Of a stretch of DNA of 5,478 nucleotides, positions 1-4,727 are shown one piece after another. Origin of the DNA: Leptospira sp. (GTDB lineage: Bacteria; Spirochaetota; Leptospiria; Leptospirales; Leptospiraceae). How positions within the stretch are numbered: the first letter of the stretch is position 1; each line of letters opens with the position of its first letter. A model generated the notes under the pieces. The model was not told where the DNA came from and made no database searches. It saw only the letters and a program-made list of their open reading frames with translations. The position numbers were made by a program, and so were the translations under genes. Location: positions 1 through 5,478 of the forward strand of contig JAIOQL010000607.1 in NCBI GenBank assembly GCA_021413405.1, given 5' to 3'.

Positions 1-345
1 GAAAATTGTAACGAGTTCATCTTCCTGGGAAACCGGTTTCCTGATCTCAATCATCCCCGATGGCCGCAGAACACGAAATGTATACGTGCCAGGCGACGGA
101 ACTTCACCGTCAAAATAGCCGTTTGCATCTGCCTGGTAGAATTTTTTCGTCTCGAAGATCATCACGGTGACCTGGGCTTCGGGTTTATCCGTCACCTGGT
201 TGAAAAGTCTGCCTCTGAATGCGACCGCAAAAATTTCGCTGGCCGGCAGGAGCAAGGCAAAGACAAAAATAGTTCTCTGCAAAAACAGTAAGCCCGATTT
301 TCCGGAAAATTGAATCCGATACCTATTTCGCATTGCGTTTCCCAT
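1..345 (-). CDS. Secreted/surface protein with carboxypeptidase-regulatory-like domain (5' part only)
   Basis: An open frame of 115 codons runs from an ATG at 345 off the left edge with no stop, so only the N-terminus is visible. A second in-frame ATG at 333 is an alternative start. Residues about 24-40 form a hydrophobic signal segment ending in IFA, followed by mature sequence starting near VAFRG. Residues about 42-95 read as a small beta-sandwich: RGRLFNQVTDKPEAQVTV, then the ADANGYFDGEVPSPGTYTF pattern typical of carboxypeptidase-regulatory-like folds. In this family such domains often sit at the N-terminus of TonB-dependent or other outer-membrane proteins; that this is the start of one is inference. 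The start lies 1 nt after the stop of the upstream lipoprotein, so it is probably translationally coupled and the last visible gene of the regulator-lipoprotein operon. Confidence 0.8.
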   Translation of the reverse strand, partial: MGNAMRNRYRIQFSGKSGLLFLQRTIFVFALLLPASEIFAVAFRGRLFNQVTDKPEAQVTVMIFETKKFYQADANGYFDGEVPSPGTYTFRVLRPSGMIEIRKPVSQEDELVTIF

Positions 346-346
346 T

Positions 347-718
347 TTATAATTTCGCCTTGATGATTTCATTGAAATTGAAATACCACGGAATTTCGCC
401 CAATCCTTTCTTGTCATAGATCAGAAGACAAATGAGCGGATATTGTATAAATGGACAATCGACCCGCATGATAGAAAGTGAACAAAGATCTACATTCCGT
501 TTCACAGGCTTGCCTATGACATATAACCAGGGTTGTGGCGCCTGGTAGGTGAAACCGGTCGAAGGATCCTTTTTTTTCAGATCCGCATTGCATTTATCCA
601 GCTTGAACTGGATGGCCGCATTGATCTGGCTCTGCGCGTCAATTGAAGGCATTGTGCTATCTGCCTGGCATGAAAAAAACAGGAAAGCAGGAAGAAGATA
701 TACGAAAATAATTCGCAT
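347..718 (-). CDS. Small cysteine-rich lipoprotein
   Basis: This 123-residue protein begins MRIIFVYLLPAFLFFSC, a short signal peptide with lipobox-like FFSC and lipidated Cys at residue 17. The mature part has four further cysteines (about 43, 79, 88 and 97), enough for two disulfides in the periplasm or on the surface. I recognise no enzymatic motif. It resembles small Leptospira paralogous lipoproteins (possibly the TIGR04452 type), but that assignment is a weak recollection and needs a profile search. It starts 2 nt after the stop of the upstream lipoprotein and ends 1 nt before the next start, so it is clearly an operon member. No strong Shine-Dalgarno is visible before the ATG, consistent with coupling to upstream translation. 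Confidence 0.8.
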   Translation of the reverse strand: MRIIFVYLLPAFLFFSCQADSTMPSIDAQSQINAAIQFKLDKCNADLKKKDPSTGFTYQAPQPWLYVIGKPVKRNVDLCSLSIMRVDCPFIQYPLICLLIYDKKGLGEIPWYFNFNEIIKAKL

Positions 719-720
719 GA

Positions 721-1170
721 CTATTTCTCTGGCCCCCCGACTTTGATCCCGCCTGGAGCTCCTCCCGGTAACGGATTTTTAGTCTGATCATTTTTCTTCA
801 GATCCTCTTCCGAAATAACTTTCACCTCTCCGAAACTGACCACATCACCGGAAACTTTTACAGCGGACACCCTCCCAAGCGGCCAAAAATAATGGGTTTC
901 GTGCCAGAGCTGGATATTAACCATCGTCTGGCCTCCCGGAATTTTTTGGACTGCCTGACTCAAAGCATATTCGATGTTCAGAGGTTTATTTACCGGGAAT
1001 AAATTCAGGATAAAAAAAGTTGATGATTCTCCCTCCGAACGGCCGAGAACTTTGTAGTTCTCGGCACGGATAATAGTCGCAGCCGGGATAAAATCAAATC
1101 CGCGAAGCTGCTTCCCTCCGTAACAGGAAAGAAAAAAAAGACTTAGCAGGCTAACGGCGTTTCTTATCAT
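721..1170 (-). CDS. Lipoprotein, YKVLG paralogue B
   Basis: I chose the ATG at 1170 (149 residues, MIRNAVSLLSLFFLSC, lipidated Cys 16) because it gives a compact signal peptide. A TTG at 1203 would add 11 charged or aromatic residues and lengthen the overlap with the upstream gene. With the ATG, the overlap is 20 bp (1151-1170). The protein is related to its upstream neighbour: both have YKVLG shortly after the lipobox (residues 39-43 here), an aliphatic middle, and NIQLW (85-89) followed by a Val-rich strand ending in FGE. This resembles small TRL-like or DUF4156-like envelope lipoproteins, without certainty. The C-terminal tail is Gly/Pro-rich (about residues 133-149) and lacks a counterpart in the paralogue. 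A perfect 10 bp hairpin lies over the YKVLG codons. Function is unknown. Confidence 0.8.
   Translation of the reverse strand: MIRNAVSLLSLFFLSCYGGKQLRGFDFIPAATIIRAENYKVLGRSEGESSTFFILNLFPVNKPLNIEYALSQAVQKIPGGQTMVNIQLWHETHYFWPLGRVSAVKVSGDVVSFGEVKVISEEDLKKNDQTKNPLPGGAPGGIKVGGPEK
1042..1065 (-). other. Perfect 10 bp stem-loop inside lipoprotein B coding sequence
   Basis: GCCGAGAACT (1042-1051) and AGTTCTCGGC (1056-1065) are exact inverted repeats separated by a 4-nt loop. The stem covers the codons for AENYKVLG. The paralogous upstream gene encodes the same YKVLG motif with different codons and has no such hairpin. It has no T run, so it is not a classical terminator. A role in mRNA stability or translational pausing is possible but unproven. 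Confidence 0.6.
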
Positions 1171-1558
1171 TGGGTTGAACTTGAACAGGAATTTCTTCCT
1201 CAAACTTTATTGCTTCTGCATTGACTCCGAAACGGTTTATTGAAATGAATAGCAGAATTATCCTGTCATTCCAGAAACGTATGTTAATGAGTGCGTCCGC
1301 CTGCTTTTCTTCCAGAATTTTGTTCACCAGTTTATCGGCCGGATGATTGTCCATTTTCCACCATGGCAATGCGAGACGGACAGGAAATGCAATGACCCCA
1401 ATGTCAAATGTCGCCCAGGAAGTGCTTTCTTCCACCGGTCCAAGAACCTTATATTTTTTATTCACAATCGGAACATTGCTTGTCGCAAGCCCCGCACTTG
1501 AAGTGGCACAGTTCCAAAAAAAAGCTGCGAACAAAATCAAAAAAAATATTTTTTTCAT
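1151..1558 (-). CDS. Lipoprotein, YKVLG paralogue A
   Basis: This 135-residue protein starts at an ATG preceded by an AGGAAAA-type ribosome site (TCCT on the plus strand at 1569-1572). It has a classic signal peptide, MKKIFFLILFAAFFWNC, with Cys 17 as the lipidation site; Asn before Cys is unusual outside spirochaetes but tolerated there. YKVLG occurs at residues 36-40, INIRFW at 91-96, and a strand ending in IKFEE follows. The same order occurs in the next gene, so the two are diverged tandem duplicates. The C-terminus is basic (NDKKRR). It lies 39 bp downstream of the GbsR-type regulator in the same direction. It is probably anchored in the envelope; no enzymatic residues are recognisable, and similarity to TRL-like lipoproteins is only a guess. 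Confidence 0.85.
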   Translation of the reverse strand: MKKIFFLILFAAFFWNCATSSAGLATSNVPIVNKKYKVLGPVEESTSWATFDIGVIAFPVRLALPWWKMDNHPADKLVNKILEEKQADALINIRFWNDRIILLFISINRFGVNAEAIKFEEEIPVQVQPNDKKRR

Positions 1559-1597
1559 AATTGAATTTTCCTACGGAAAGAGTTCTTTACTTTCATT

Positions 1598-2056
1598 TTA
1601 TCTCTTCTTTTTCTTTACTGTTTTCCATTCTTTGAGCATCTGTTCCATGAATTTCCTTTCGAGTTTTATCCATGAAATAAAATTTTCCAACTTATTTGCC
1701 GGGGCATTCATTTTTTTTAGCTGGAGAACCCCTTCTTCGACAAGTTCCGTTAATGGCCCGTAACTCGCAAGCTTTACATACAGGGATTGTTCCCCCGGAT
1801 CATTGGCCAAAACATAGTATTCTTTCCTGTCGCCCGGAACCCGCACCAGTTCGGCACACCCTATTTTCGTAAGCATCGTCATGTTATTGGAAATACTGCT
1901 CCGGCTCACCTTTAGAAGACTCCTGATTTCATCCATTGACACAGGATTTTCGGAAATGAGCATCAGTCCGAGTATCCTGCCCCCAATGTAGGGGATGCCC
2001 AGACCCTCATAGAAGACCCCCATCTTATCGATGAATTTCCTGAGATCATCGGCCAT
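1598..2056 (-). CDS. GbsR/MarR-family transcriptional regulator
   Basis: This 152-residue winged-helix DNA-binding protein probably represses its own operon. The N-terminus, MADDLRKFIDKMGVFYEGLG then IPYIGGRILGLMLISENPVS, is the typical GbsR-like opening (G-x-P-x-x-GRI-x-G-x-L-L). The helix-turn-helix is at about residues 40-66 (MDEIRSLLKVSRSSISNNMTML), and the wing is VRVPGDRKEYYVL (71-83). The C-terminal helices (about 98-145) would form the dimer interface, ending in a Lys-rich tail. I chose the ATG at 2056 because AAAGG lies 7 nt upstream (2064-2068). A GTG at 2095 would add 13 residues that do not fit the family start. The upstream palindrome at 2109-2141 supports autoregulation. In characterised relatives GbsR controls glycine-betaine genes, but no such genes are seen here, so the ligand is unknown. 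Confidence 0.9.
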   Translation of the reverse strand: MADDLRKFIDKMGVFYEGLGIPYIGGRILGLMLISENPVSMDEIRSLLKVSRSSISNNMTMLTKIGCAELVRVPGDRKEYYVLANDPGEQSLYVKLASYGPLTELVEEGVLQLKKMNAPANKLENFISWIKLERKFMEQMLKEWKTVKKKKR

Positions 2057-2108
2057 GACTAAGCCTTTCTTTTGGGACGGATTCCTGATTGTCACAGGAA
2101 CCAGATTT

Positions 2109-2141
2109 AACTTTCTGTATTTTCAGTCAAGACTGAAAGTT
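2109..2141. promoter_or_regulatory. Probable operator with three half-sites for the GbsR-type regulator
   Basis: TTTCAGTC (2121-2128) and GACTGAAA (2131-2138) form a perfect 8 bp inverted repeat with a 2 bp spacer. An overlapping outer pair, AACTTTC (2109-2115) and GAAAGTT (2135-2141), re-uses the right arm, giving three related half-sites. A minus-strand TTGACT (2125-2130) that could serve as the regulator's -35 lies inside the palindrome, with a weak TAAATC (2104-2109) 15 bp on. A repressor bound here would block transcription. On the plus strand TACAAT (2152-2157) could be a divergent -10, but no intact divergent gene follows. Binding by the adjacent regulator is inference. Confidence 0.6.
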
Positions 2142-2267
2142 GAGAAATGATTACAATTGTATAAAGACGATTGCGTCGCGAATATTACGTATGGCTATAG
2201 AACTAATGACCCTGCTTTCAGTCTCGCCACACCCGTGTCCGAGTCGCTTTCGCTCCCGAAATCAGAT

Positions 2268-2289
2268 GTTAGAAGGTTAGAGGTTAGGA
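2268..2289. repeat. Short degenerate tandem array of GTTAG units
   Basis: Three head-to-tail units are visible: GTTAGAAG (2268-2275), GTTAGAG (2276-2282) and GTTAGGA (2283-2289), each starting with GTTAG. The array is short and imperfect, so it could be chance. Such motifs can also mark dispersed intergenic repeats. Confidence 0.45.
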
Positions 2290-2397
2290 TGGGCACCCCG
2301 GTGAGCATTATCGCCTGTCGGACAATCTTCCCTTCTTCCACCGTCCGGCTCTCCACTCCCGTCAAAATTTTGTCTTCACAAGATTTATGACGACGTG

Positions 2398-2433
2398 TCG
2401 ATCCGTGGCGCAAAGGATCGAAAAGATTTTTTT
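2398..2433 (+). terminator. Hairpin followed by T run, terminator-like
   Basis: TCGATCC (2398-2404) and GGATCGA (2415-2421) are perfect 7 bp arms around a 10-nt loop, followed after five bases by seven T (2427-2433). This resembles a plus-strand intrinsic terminator, although the gap before the T run is longer than usual. It sits immediately upstream of the -35 of the next gene, so it could insulate that gene from read-through. No plus-strand gene ends just before it. Confidence 0.3.
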
Positions 2434-2436
2434 CTC

Positions 2437-2464
2437 TTGACAAAGCTCTCATTTCACGTAACCT
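2437..2464 (+). promoter_or_regulatory. Strong sigma70-type promoter, likely leaderless
   Basis: A perfect -35 TTGACA (2437-2442) and a -10-like TAACCT (2459-2464) are separated by 16 bp. Transcription would be expected to start about 7 bp after the -10, which is the A of the ATG at 2471. No Shine-Dalgarno precedes that ATG. The mRNA should therefore be leaderless or nearly so. Confidence 0.65.
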
Positions 2465-2470
2465 AATTTC

Positions 2471-2821
2471 ATGGCAATAGTACAAAAAGTCCCGAGAAAA
2501 CTTGAAGAAGTCCTAGGTCCGGATGGAACCGACCAGTTCGTAGATTTCATCAATGTCTCTTTTAATGCGCAAAAAGAAGACATGGTTCAACTCGTAGCAG
2601 ACAAGTTTGAAAAAAAGTTAGTAGAGGAAATTTCAACAGTCAAAATTGAAATAGCAAATCTAAGAACCGAACTGGCAAACGTCAAATCAGAATTAAAAAC
2701 TGACATTGTTAAAGTCCATGAAGCAATCACATCGCAAACGAAATGGATTTTCGGTGCCCTTCTTGGAGCAGTAGGCCTGTTTCCATTCGCATGGAAAATA
2801 GCTGAGCGTTTATTTCGATAA
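2471..2821 (+). CDS. Small coiled-coil membrane protein, LA_3696-like
   Basis: This 116-residue protein starts with a conserved-looking head, MAIVQKVPRKLEEVLGPDGT, then DQFVDFIN. A long charged coiled coil follows at about residues 34-90 (repeats such as VKIEIANLRTELANVKSELK). A single hydrophobic membrane segment, about 92-109 (WIFGALLGAVGLFPFAW), comes next, and the protein ends AERLFR. This layout matches small Leptospira proteins named LA_3696 family, and resembles DUF1640 or Borrelia Bdr proteins in architecture. The family name is from memory. It probably sits in the inner membrane with the coiled coil in the cytoplasm, perhaps as an oligomer; function is unknown. It is an isolated plus-strand gene with its own promoter and a possible terminator about 110 bp downstream. 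Confidence 0.8.
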   Translation: MAIVQKVPRKLEEVLGPDGTDQFVDFINVSFNAQKEDMVQLVADKFEKKLVEEISTVKIEIANLRTELANVKSELKTDIVKVHEAITSQTKWIFGALLGAVGLFPFAWKIAERLFR

Positions 2822-2885
2822 AATTTTAGCACTCAATCCACCCTAACAAGTCCGAAAACCCAGATCGATAGAGACAAGAAGGGTG

Positions 2886-2903
2886 TCGCCTAACGTACCG
2901 TCC
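2886..2903. repeat. TCGC-TAACGTA motif, left copy
   Basis: TCGCCTAACGTACC followed by GTCC matches a second copy at 4516-4534 in 12 of the first 14 bases, then GTCC after a one-base gap. Both are in the same orientation and bracket the DUF1016/integrase block. A shorter match, TCGCCTAAC, occurs at 4617-4625. It is possibly a dispersed Leptospira repeat or an island junction motif. Confidence 0.45.
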
Positions 2904-2932
2904 GGAAAAACATTGAACCCAAGATCAAGATT

Positions 2933-2954
2933 CCGGCGGCTGCTGCCGGTTTTT
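2933..2954 (+). terminator. Possible intrinsic terminator downstream of LA_3696-like gene
   Basis: CCGGC (2933-2937) and GCCGG (2945-2949) form a GC-only 5 bp stem with a 7-nt loop, followed directly by TTTTT (2950-2954). The orientation fits termination of the plus-strand gene ending at 2821. The stem is short and the distance of about 110 bp is large, so this is tentative. Confidence 0.35.
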
Positions 2955-3036
2955 AAAAGTTTTTCCTGATACCCTGTCTTTTTGATCTGGTAGTGATAAA
3001 AAGACCCACTCTGGCGCTCCAAAAGGCCCTTTTTCT

Positions 3037-3315
3037 TCACGATTTCCCCCCTGCCTTTTCCCCTTTTTCTCGCAAGGATATCACTGAATATCCGCCTCCA
3101 AATCTCTCATTTAGATCCTTAGAAAGTCTTTCGATCACCCTCACTCCATATTTCGCAGTCTTTTCTCCACCCTGTTCAATCTCTGTGATCCTCTTCCCGA
3201 TCTCCCAGTTCGAGGTCAGAACAAAACGGTTCGATCCCTCTTTGAAATCTGTCCGTGTCTCTTCAAGGATTTTTGATATCTGCGTTAACAGTGAATCGTA
3301 TGGAGTCTTTGGCAT
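3037..3315 (-). pseudogene. Truncated DUF1016 (YhcG-type) nuclease, N-terminal domain only
   Basis: This 92-codon frame matches the start of DUF1016 proteins: YDSLLTQISKILEETRTDF, then the hallmark WEIGKRITEIEQGGEKTAKYG, then VIERLSKDLNERFGGGYSVISLR. Family members normally continue with a conserved aromatic helix and a PD-(D/E)XK nuclease domain, reaching about 330-380 residues. Here the match ends at SLR (about residue 82), followed by unrelated EKGEKAGGKS and a stop. The catalytic domain is absent, so it cannot be a functional nuclease. An intact promoter-like pair remains upstream. DUF1016 genes often sit in mobile or defence-associated regions, in keeping with the adjacent integrase. Whether the fragment is expressed is unknown. 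Confidence 0.75.
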
Positions 3316-3350
3316 TGGTATTGTTTCTGAAATCAGGTAGAGTGAAATTT

Positions 3351-3380
3351 AGGATATGGACAAATATCTTCTTTTTTCAA
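3351..3380 (-). promoter_or_regulatory. Candidate promoter for the DUF1016 remnant
   Basis: On the minus strand TTGAAA (3380-3375) and TATCCT (3356-3351) are separated by 18 bp, a fair sigma70 match, 36 bp upstream of the ATG at 3315. The 107 bp between this gene and the divergent integrase is very AT-rich, so chance matches are easy. No Shine-Dalgarno is evident. Confidence 0.35.
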
Positions 3381-3422
3381 AGAATTGTCTTTTAAAATAT
3401 TTTTAACAAGCGGAAAAATTCC

Positions 3423-4484
3423 TTGAATCAATCTATTTCCCATCTTTTCAACCTGATTTTTTTTCTCTATTTTATTCTTACAATCAAAAGCTATTATTTT
3501 GCAACCATAGAAATCCTAACGCTGAAATGCCAGCTCAGCAGCTACAAACGAAGAGTAAAAATCATCAAAACAAAACCTTTCGAAAGAATCAGAATGATGG
3601 TTCTCACATTCTTGAACAATAAATGGGAAAATCTAATTTGCATCGTCCTTCCGGCCACCGTTAAAAAATGGCACAACGAAAAATTCAAAACCTTTTGGGC
3701 ACTTCTCTCAAAAAGAAAAAAGGGACGACCAACCATCTCAAGAGAAATCATTGATTTGATCAGAAGACTTGCGAAAGAAAATTCCATCTGGGGAGCTACC
3801 AAACTCCACGGGCTTCTTCTAAAACTCGGTTTTAATATTTCAGAAAGAACTGTTTCAAAATACATCCCGAAACGTCCAACAGATCCAAGGCTGCGTTTAC
3901 GTTGGCTTGAATGGCTCGCATTACACAGCGACGGAATGATATCCAAAGATTTTTTCTCTGTAATTTCTTCTGATTTTAGAAAAATATTCAAAGTTCTTTT
4001 CTACATTCATCATGAAAACCGCGAAATCATCCACTTTGACATCGAAGCTCATCCAAATCAAGAATGGGTTATTCAGAAAATGAAAACAGTCCTGCGAAAA
4101 AAACGTAAAATCAAATATGTCCTTTCAGACAACGATTCAATGTTCGGAAAAAAATACACGGAATTTCTCAAATCAAAAAACATTCTTCACAAGAAAACTT
4201 CGGTCAGATCTCCTTGGCAAAACGGAATCGCCGAAAGATGGGTGAAAACTTGCAGAGAAGAACTCCTTGACCATATTATTCCTCTAAGCGAGATCCATCT
4301 CAGAAAAAGACTCGAAGAATACATTGAATTCTACAACACTAAAAGAACTCATTTGGCTTTGAAAAAAGACACTCCGATTCATTCGCCAATCCAGGAGAAA
4401 CCACCAGACGGTGAATACGAACTCGTGTCCGTTCCGGAAGTTAGAGGACTCTACCACTCCTACTTCTGGAAAAAAGCAGCCTAA
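3423..4484 (+). CDS. DDE integrase/transposase (rve domain, IS3/IS481-like)
   Basis: This 353-residue protein looks full length and catalytically intact. An N-terminal helical part has the family pattern EILTLKCQLSSYKRR and TVKKWHNEKFKTFW (residues about 30-92). A helix-turn-helix follows (GRPTISREIIDLIRRLAKEN, WGATKLHG, ISERTVSKYI, about 101-148), then the RNase-H-like core. Likely catalytic residues are D176 in KDFF, D236 in LSDND and E271 in GIAERW, giving 34 residues between the last two, as in DDE integrases. The SPWQNGIAERW and YNTKRTHLAL motifs are characteristic. The start is a TTG with a weak ribosome site; the next in-frame ATGs (near residue 58) would delete the conserved N-terminus. 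It would move or integrate an element, but I find no terminal inverted repeats or target duplication. Its sequence is more AT-rich than the lipoprotein operon. Confidence 0.88.
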   Translation: MNQSISHLFNLIFFLYFILTIKSYYFATIEILTLKCQLSSYKRRVKIIKTKPFERIRMMVLTFLNNKWENLICIVLPATVKKWHNEKFKTFWALLSKRKKGRPTISREIIDLIRRLAKENSIWGATKLHGLLLKLGFNISERTVSKYIPKRPTDPRLRLRWLEWLALHSDGMISKDFFSVISSDFRKIFKVLFYIHHENREIIHFDIEAHPNQEWVIQKMKTVLRKKRKIKYVLSDNDSMFGKKYTEFLKSKNILHKKTSVRSPWQNGIAERWVKTCREELLDHIIPLSEIHLRKRLEEYIEFYNTKRTHLALKKDTPIHSPIQEKPPDGEYELVSVPEVRGLYHSYFWKKAA

Positions 4485-4501
4485 GCTGTTTTTTTCCAGA
4501 A
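4464..4501 (+). terminator. 16 bp hairpin spanning the integrase stop codon
   Basis: Arms 4464-4479 and 4486-4501 pair over 16 bp with one G-U wobble and a 6-nt loop (4480-4485). The left arm contains A6 and the right arm T7. The TAA stop (4482-4484) lies in the loop. The A/T-rich stem could act as a bidirectional intrinsic terminator, though there is no separate T run after it. Alternatively it may be a subterminal structure of the mobile element. Confidence 0.55.
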
Positions 4502-4515
4502 AACAGAAACAGTGA

Positions 4516-4534
4516 TCGCATAACGTATCTGTCC
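4516..4534. repeat. TCGC-TAACGTA motif, right copy
   Basis: TCGCATAACGTATC followed by TGTCC is the partner of 2886-2903, lying 32 bp after the integrase stop. The two copies are in direct orientation about 1.6 kb apart. A related TCGCCTAAC lies at 4617-4625. Confidence 0.45.
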
Positions 4535-4727
4535 TCTATCTTTCTAATGTCTAAACCCGGCAAAACTTTGTTCAAATAAAAAAATTTTCCTCAATTTGCA
4601 GAGATTTTTAGCTATTTCGCCTAACTTCAAATAACTTTTTACCTTTTCTCGCCTTTAATTTTAGAAATTTAAAACAGAATGATTCAAACACAATTCATTT
4701 GTTTAGTTTTTCTTATTTTTGCGAGGC
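4535..4727. other. AT-rich intergenic stretch between integrase and broken FecR gene
   Basis: I find no gene here. It is very AT-rich, holds a 9 bp direct repeat TTCAAATAA (4571-4579 and 4626-4634) and the third TCGCCTAAC motif (4617-4625). It abuts the point where the FecR-type coding sequence breaks off, so the island edge probably lies near 4728. Confidence 0.45.

Larger units (their letters stand above)
2142..2470. other. Gene-poor segment between regulator and LA_3696-like gene
   Basis: I see no convincing gene in these roughly 330 bp. Open frames on both strands (plus 2157-2390, minus 2195-2485) have low-complexity, Arg/Ser/Thr-rich translations, and the minus one covers the promoter and start of the next gene. 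The segment contains a stray copy of the operator half-site, TTTCAGTC, at 2216-2223. It also holds a short GTTAG tandem array (2268-2289), a hairpin with a T run (2398-2433) and, at the right end, a strong promoter. It looks like degraded or repeat-derived intergenic DNA. Confidence 0.5.
2843..3040 (-). pseudogene. Short ORF overlapping the DUF1016 remnant, probable gene fragment
   Basis: A 65-codon frame starts at a GTG (3040-3038) that overlaps the TGA of the DUF1016 fragment (GTGA). The N-terminal part, KKKGLLERQSGSFYHYQIKK, resembles the wing of a winged helix. The C-terminal part, NLDLGFNVFPDGTLGDTLLVSIDLGF, has alternating hydrophobics like beta strands, perhaps the end of an outer-membrane barrel. 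I do not recognise the family. The frame stays open upstream of the GTG, beneath the DUF1016 frame. A one-base expansion of the G6 run at 3046-3051 would join the two into one reading frame. It may be a remnant of another gene fused by recombination, a frameshifted tail, or non-coding. Confidence 0.3.

Noticed and set aside
28..41. 14 bp perfect palindrome GGAAACCGGTTTCC
   Set aside because: It lies within the coding sequence of the partial secreted protein; a palindrome of this length is expected about once in a few windows by chance.
733..738. G6 run (minus strand) near the end of lipoprotein B as a phase-variation tract
   Set aside because: It lies 3 codons before the stop in a Gly/Pro-rich tail; slippage would change only the extreme C-terminus, and the tract is short.
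1347..1763. 138-codon plus-strand ORF
   Set aside because: It is antisense to two well-supported minus-strand genes (lipoprotein A and the regulator); its hydrophobic translation is the complement of Lys-rich coding sequence.
2157..2390. 77-codon plus-strand ORF downstream of the operator
   Set aside because: No ribosome site, no recognisable domain, and its Ser/Pro-rich composition suggests a chance open frame.
2195..2485. 96-codon minus-strand ORF
   Set aside because: It runs antisense through the promoter and start of the plus-strand gene, has a low-complexity Arg/Ser/Thr-rich translation and no recognisable domain.
2889..2895. GCCTAAC (and GCATAAC at 4518-4524) as integron attC core sites
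   Set aside because: These resemble attC R' sites, but no matching GTTRRRY partner or paired inner boxes lie within about 140 bp, so no attC structure is supported.
3542..3991. 149-codon minus-strand ORF
   Set aside because: It is a shadow of the integrase, whose plus-strand frame has clear domain motifs.
4571..4634. TTCAAATAA direct repeat as a target-site duplication
   Set aside because: Both copies lie on the same side of the integrase and in AT-rich DNA, so they cannot flank the element.
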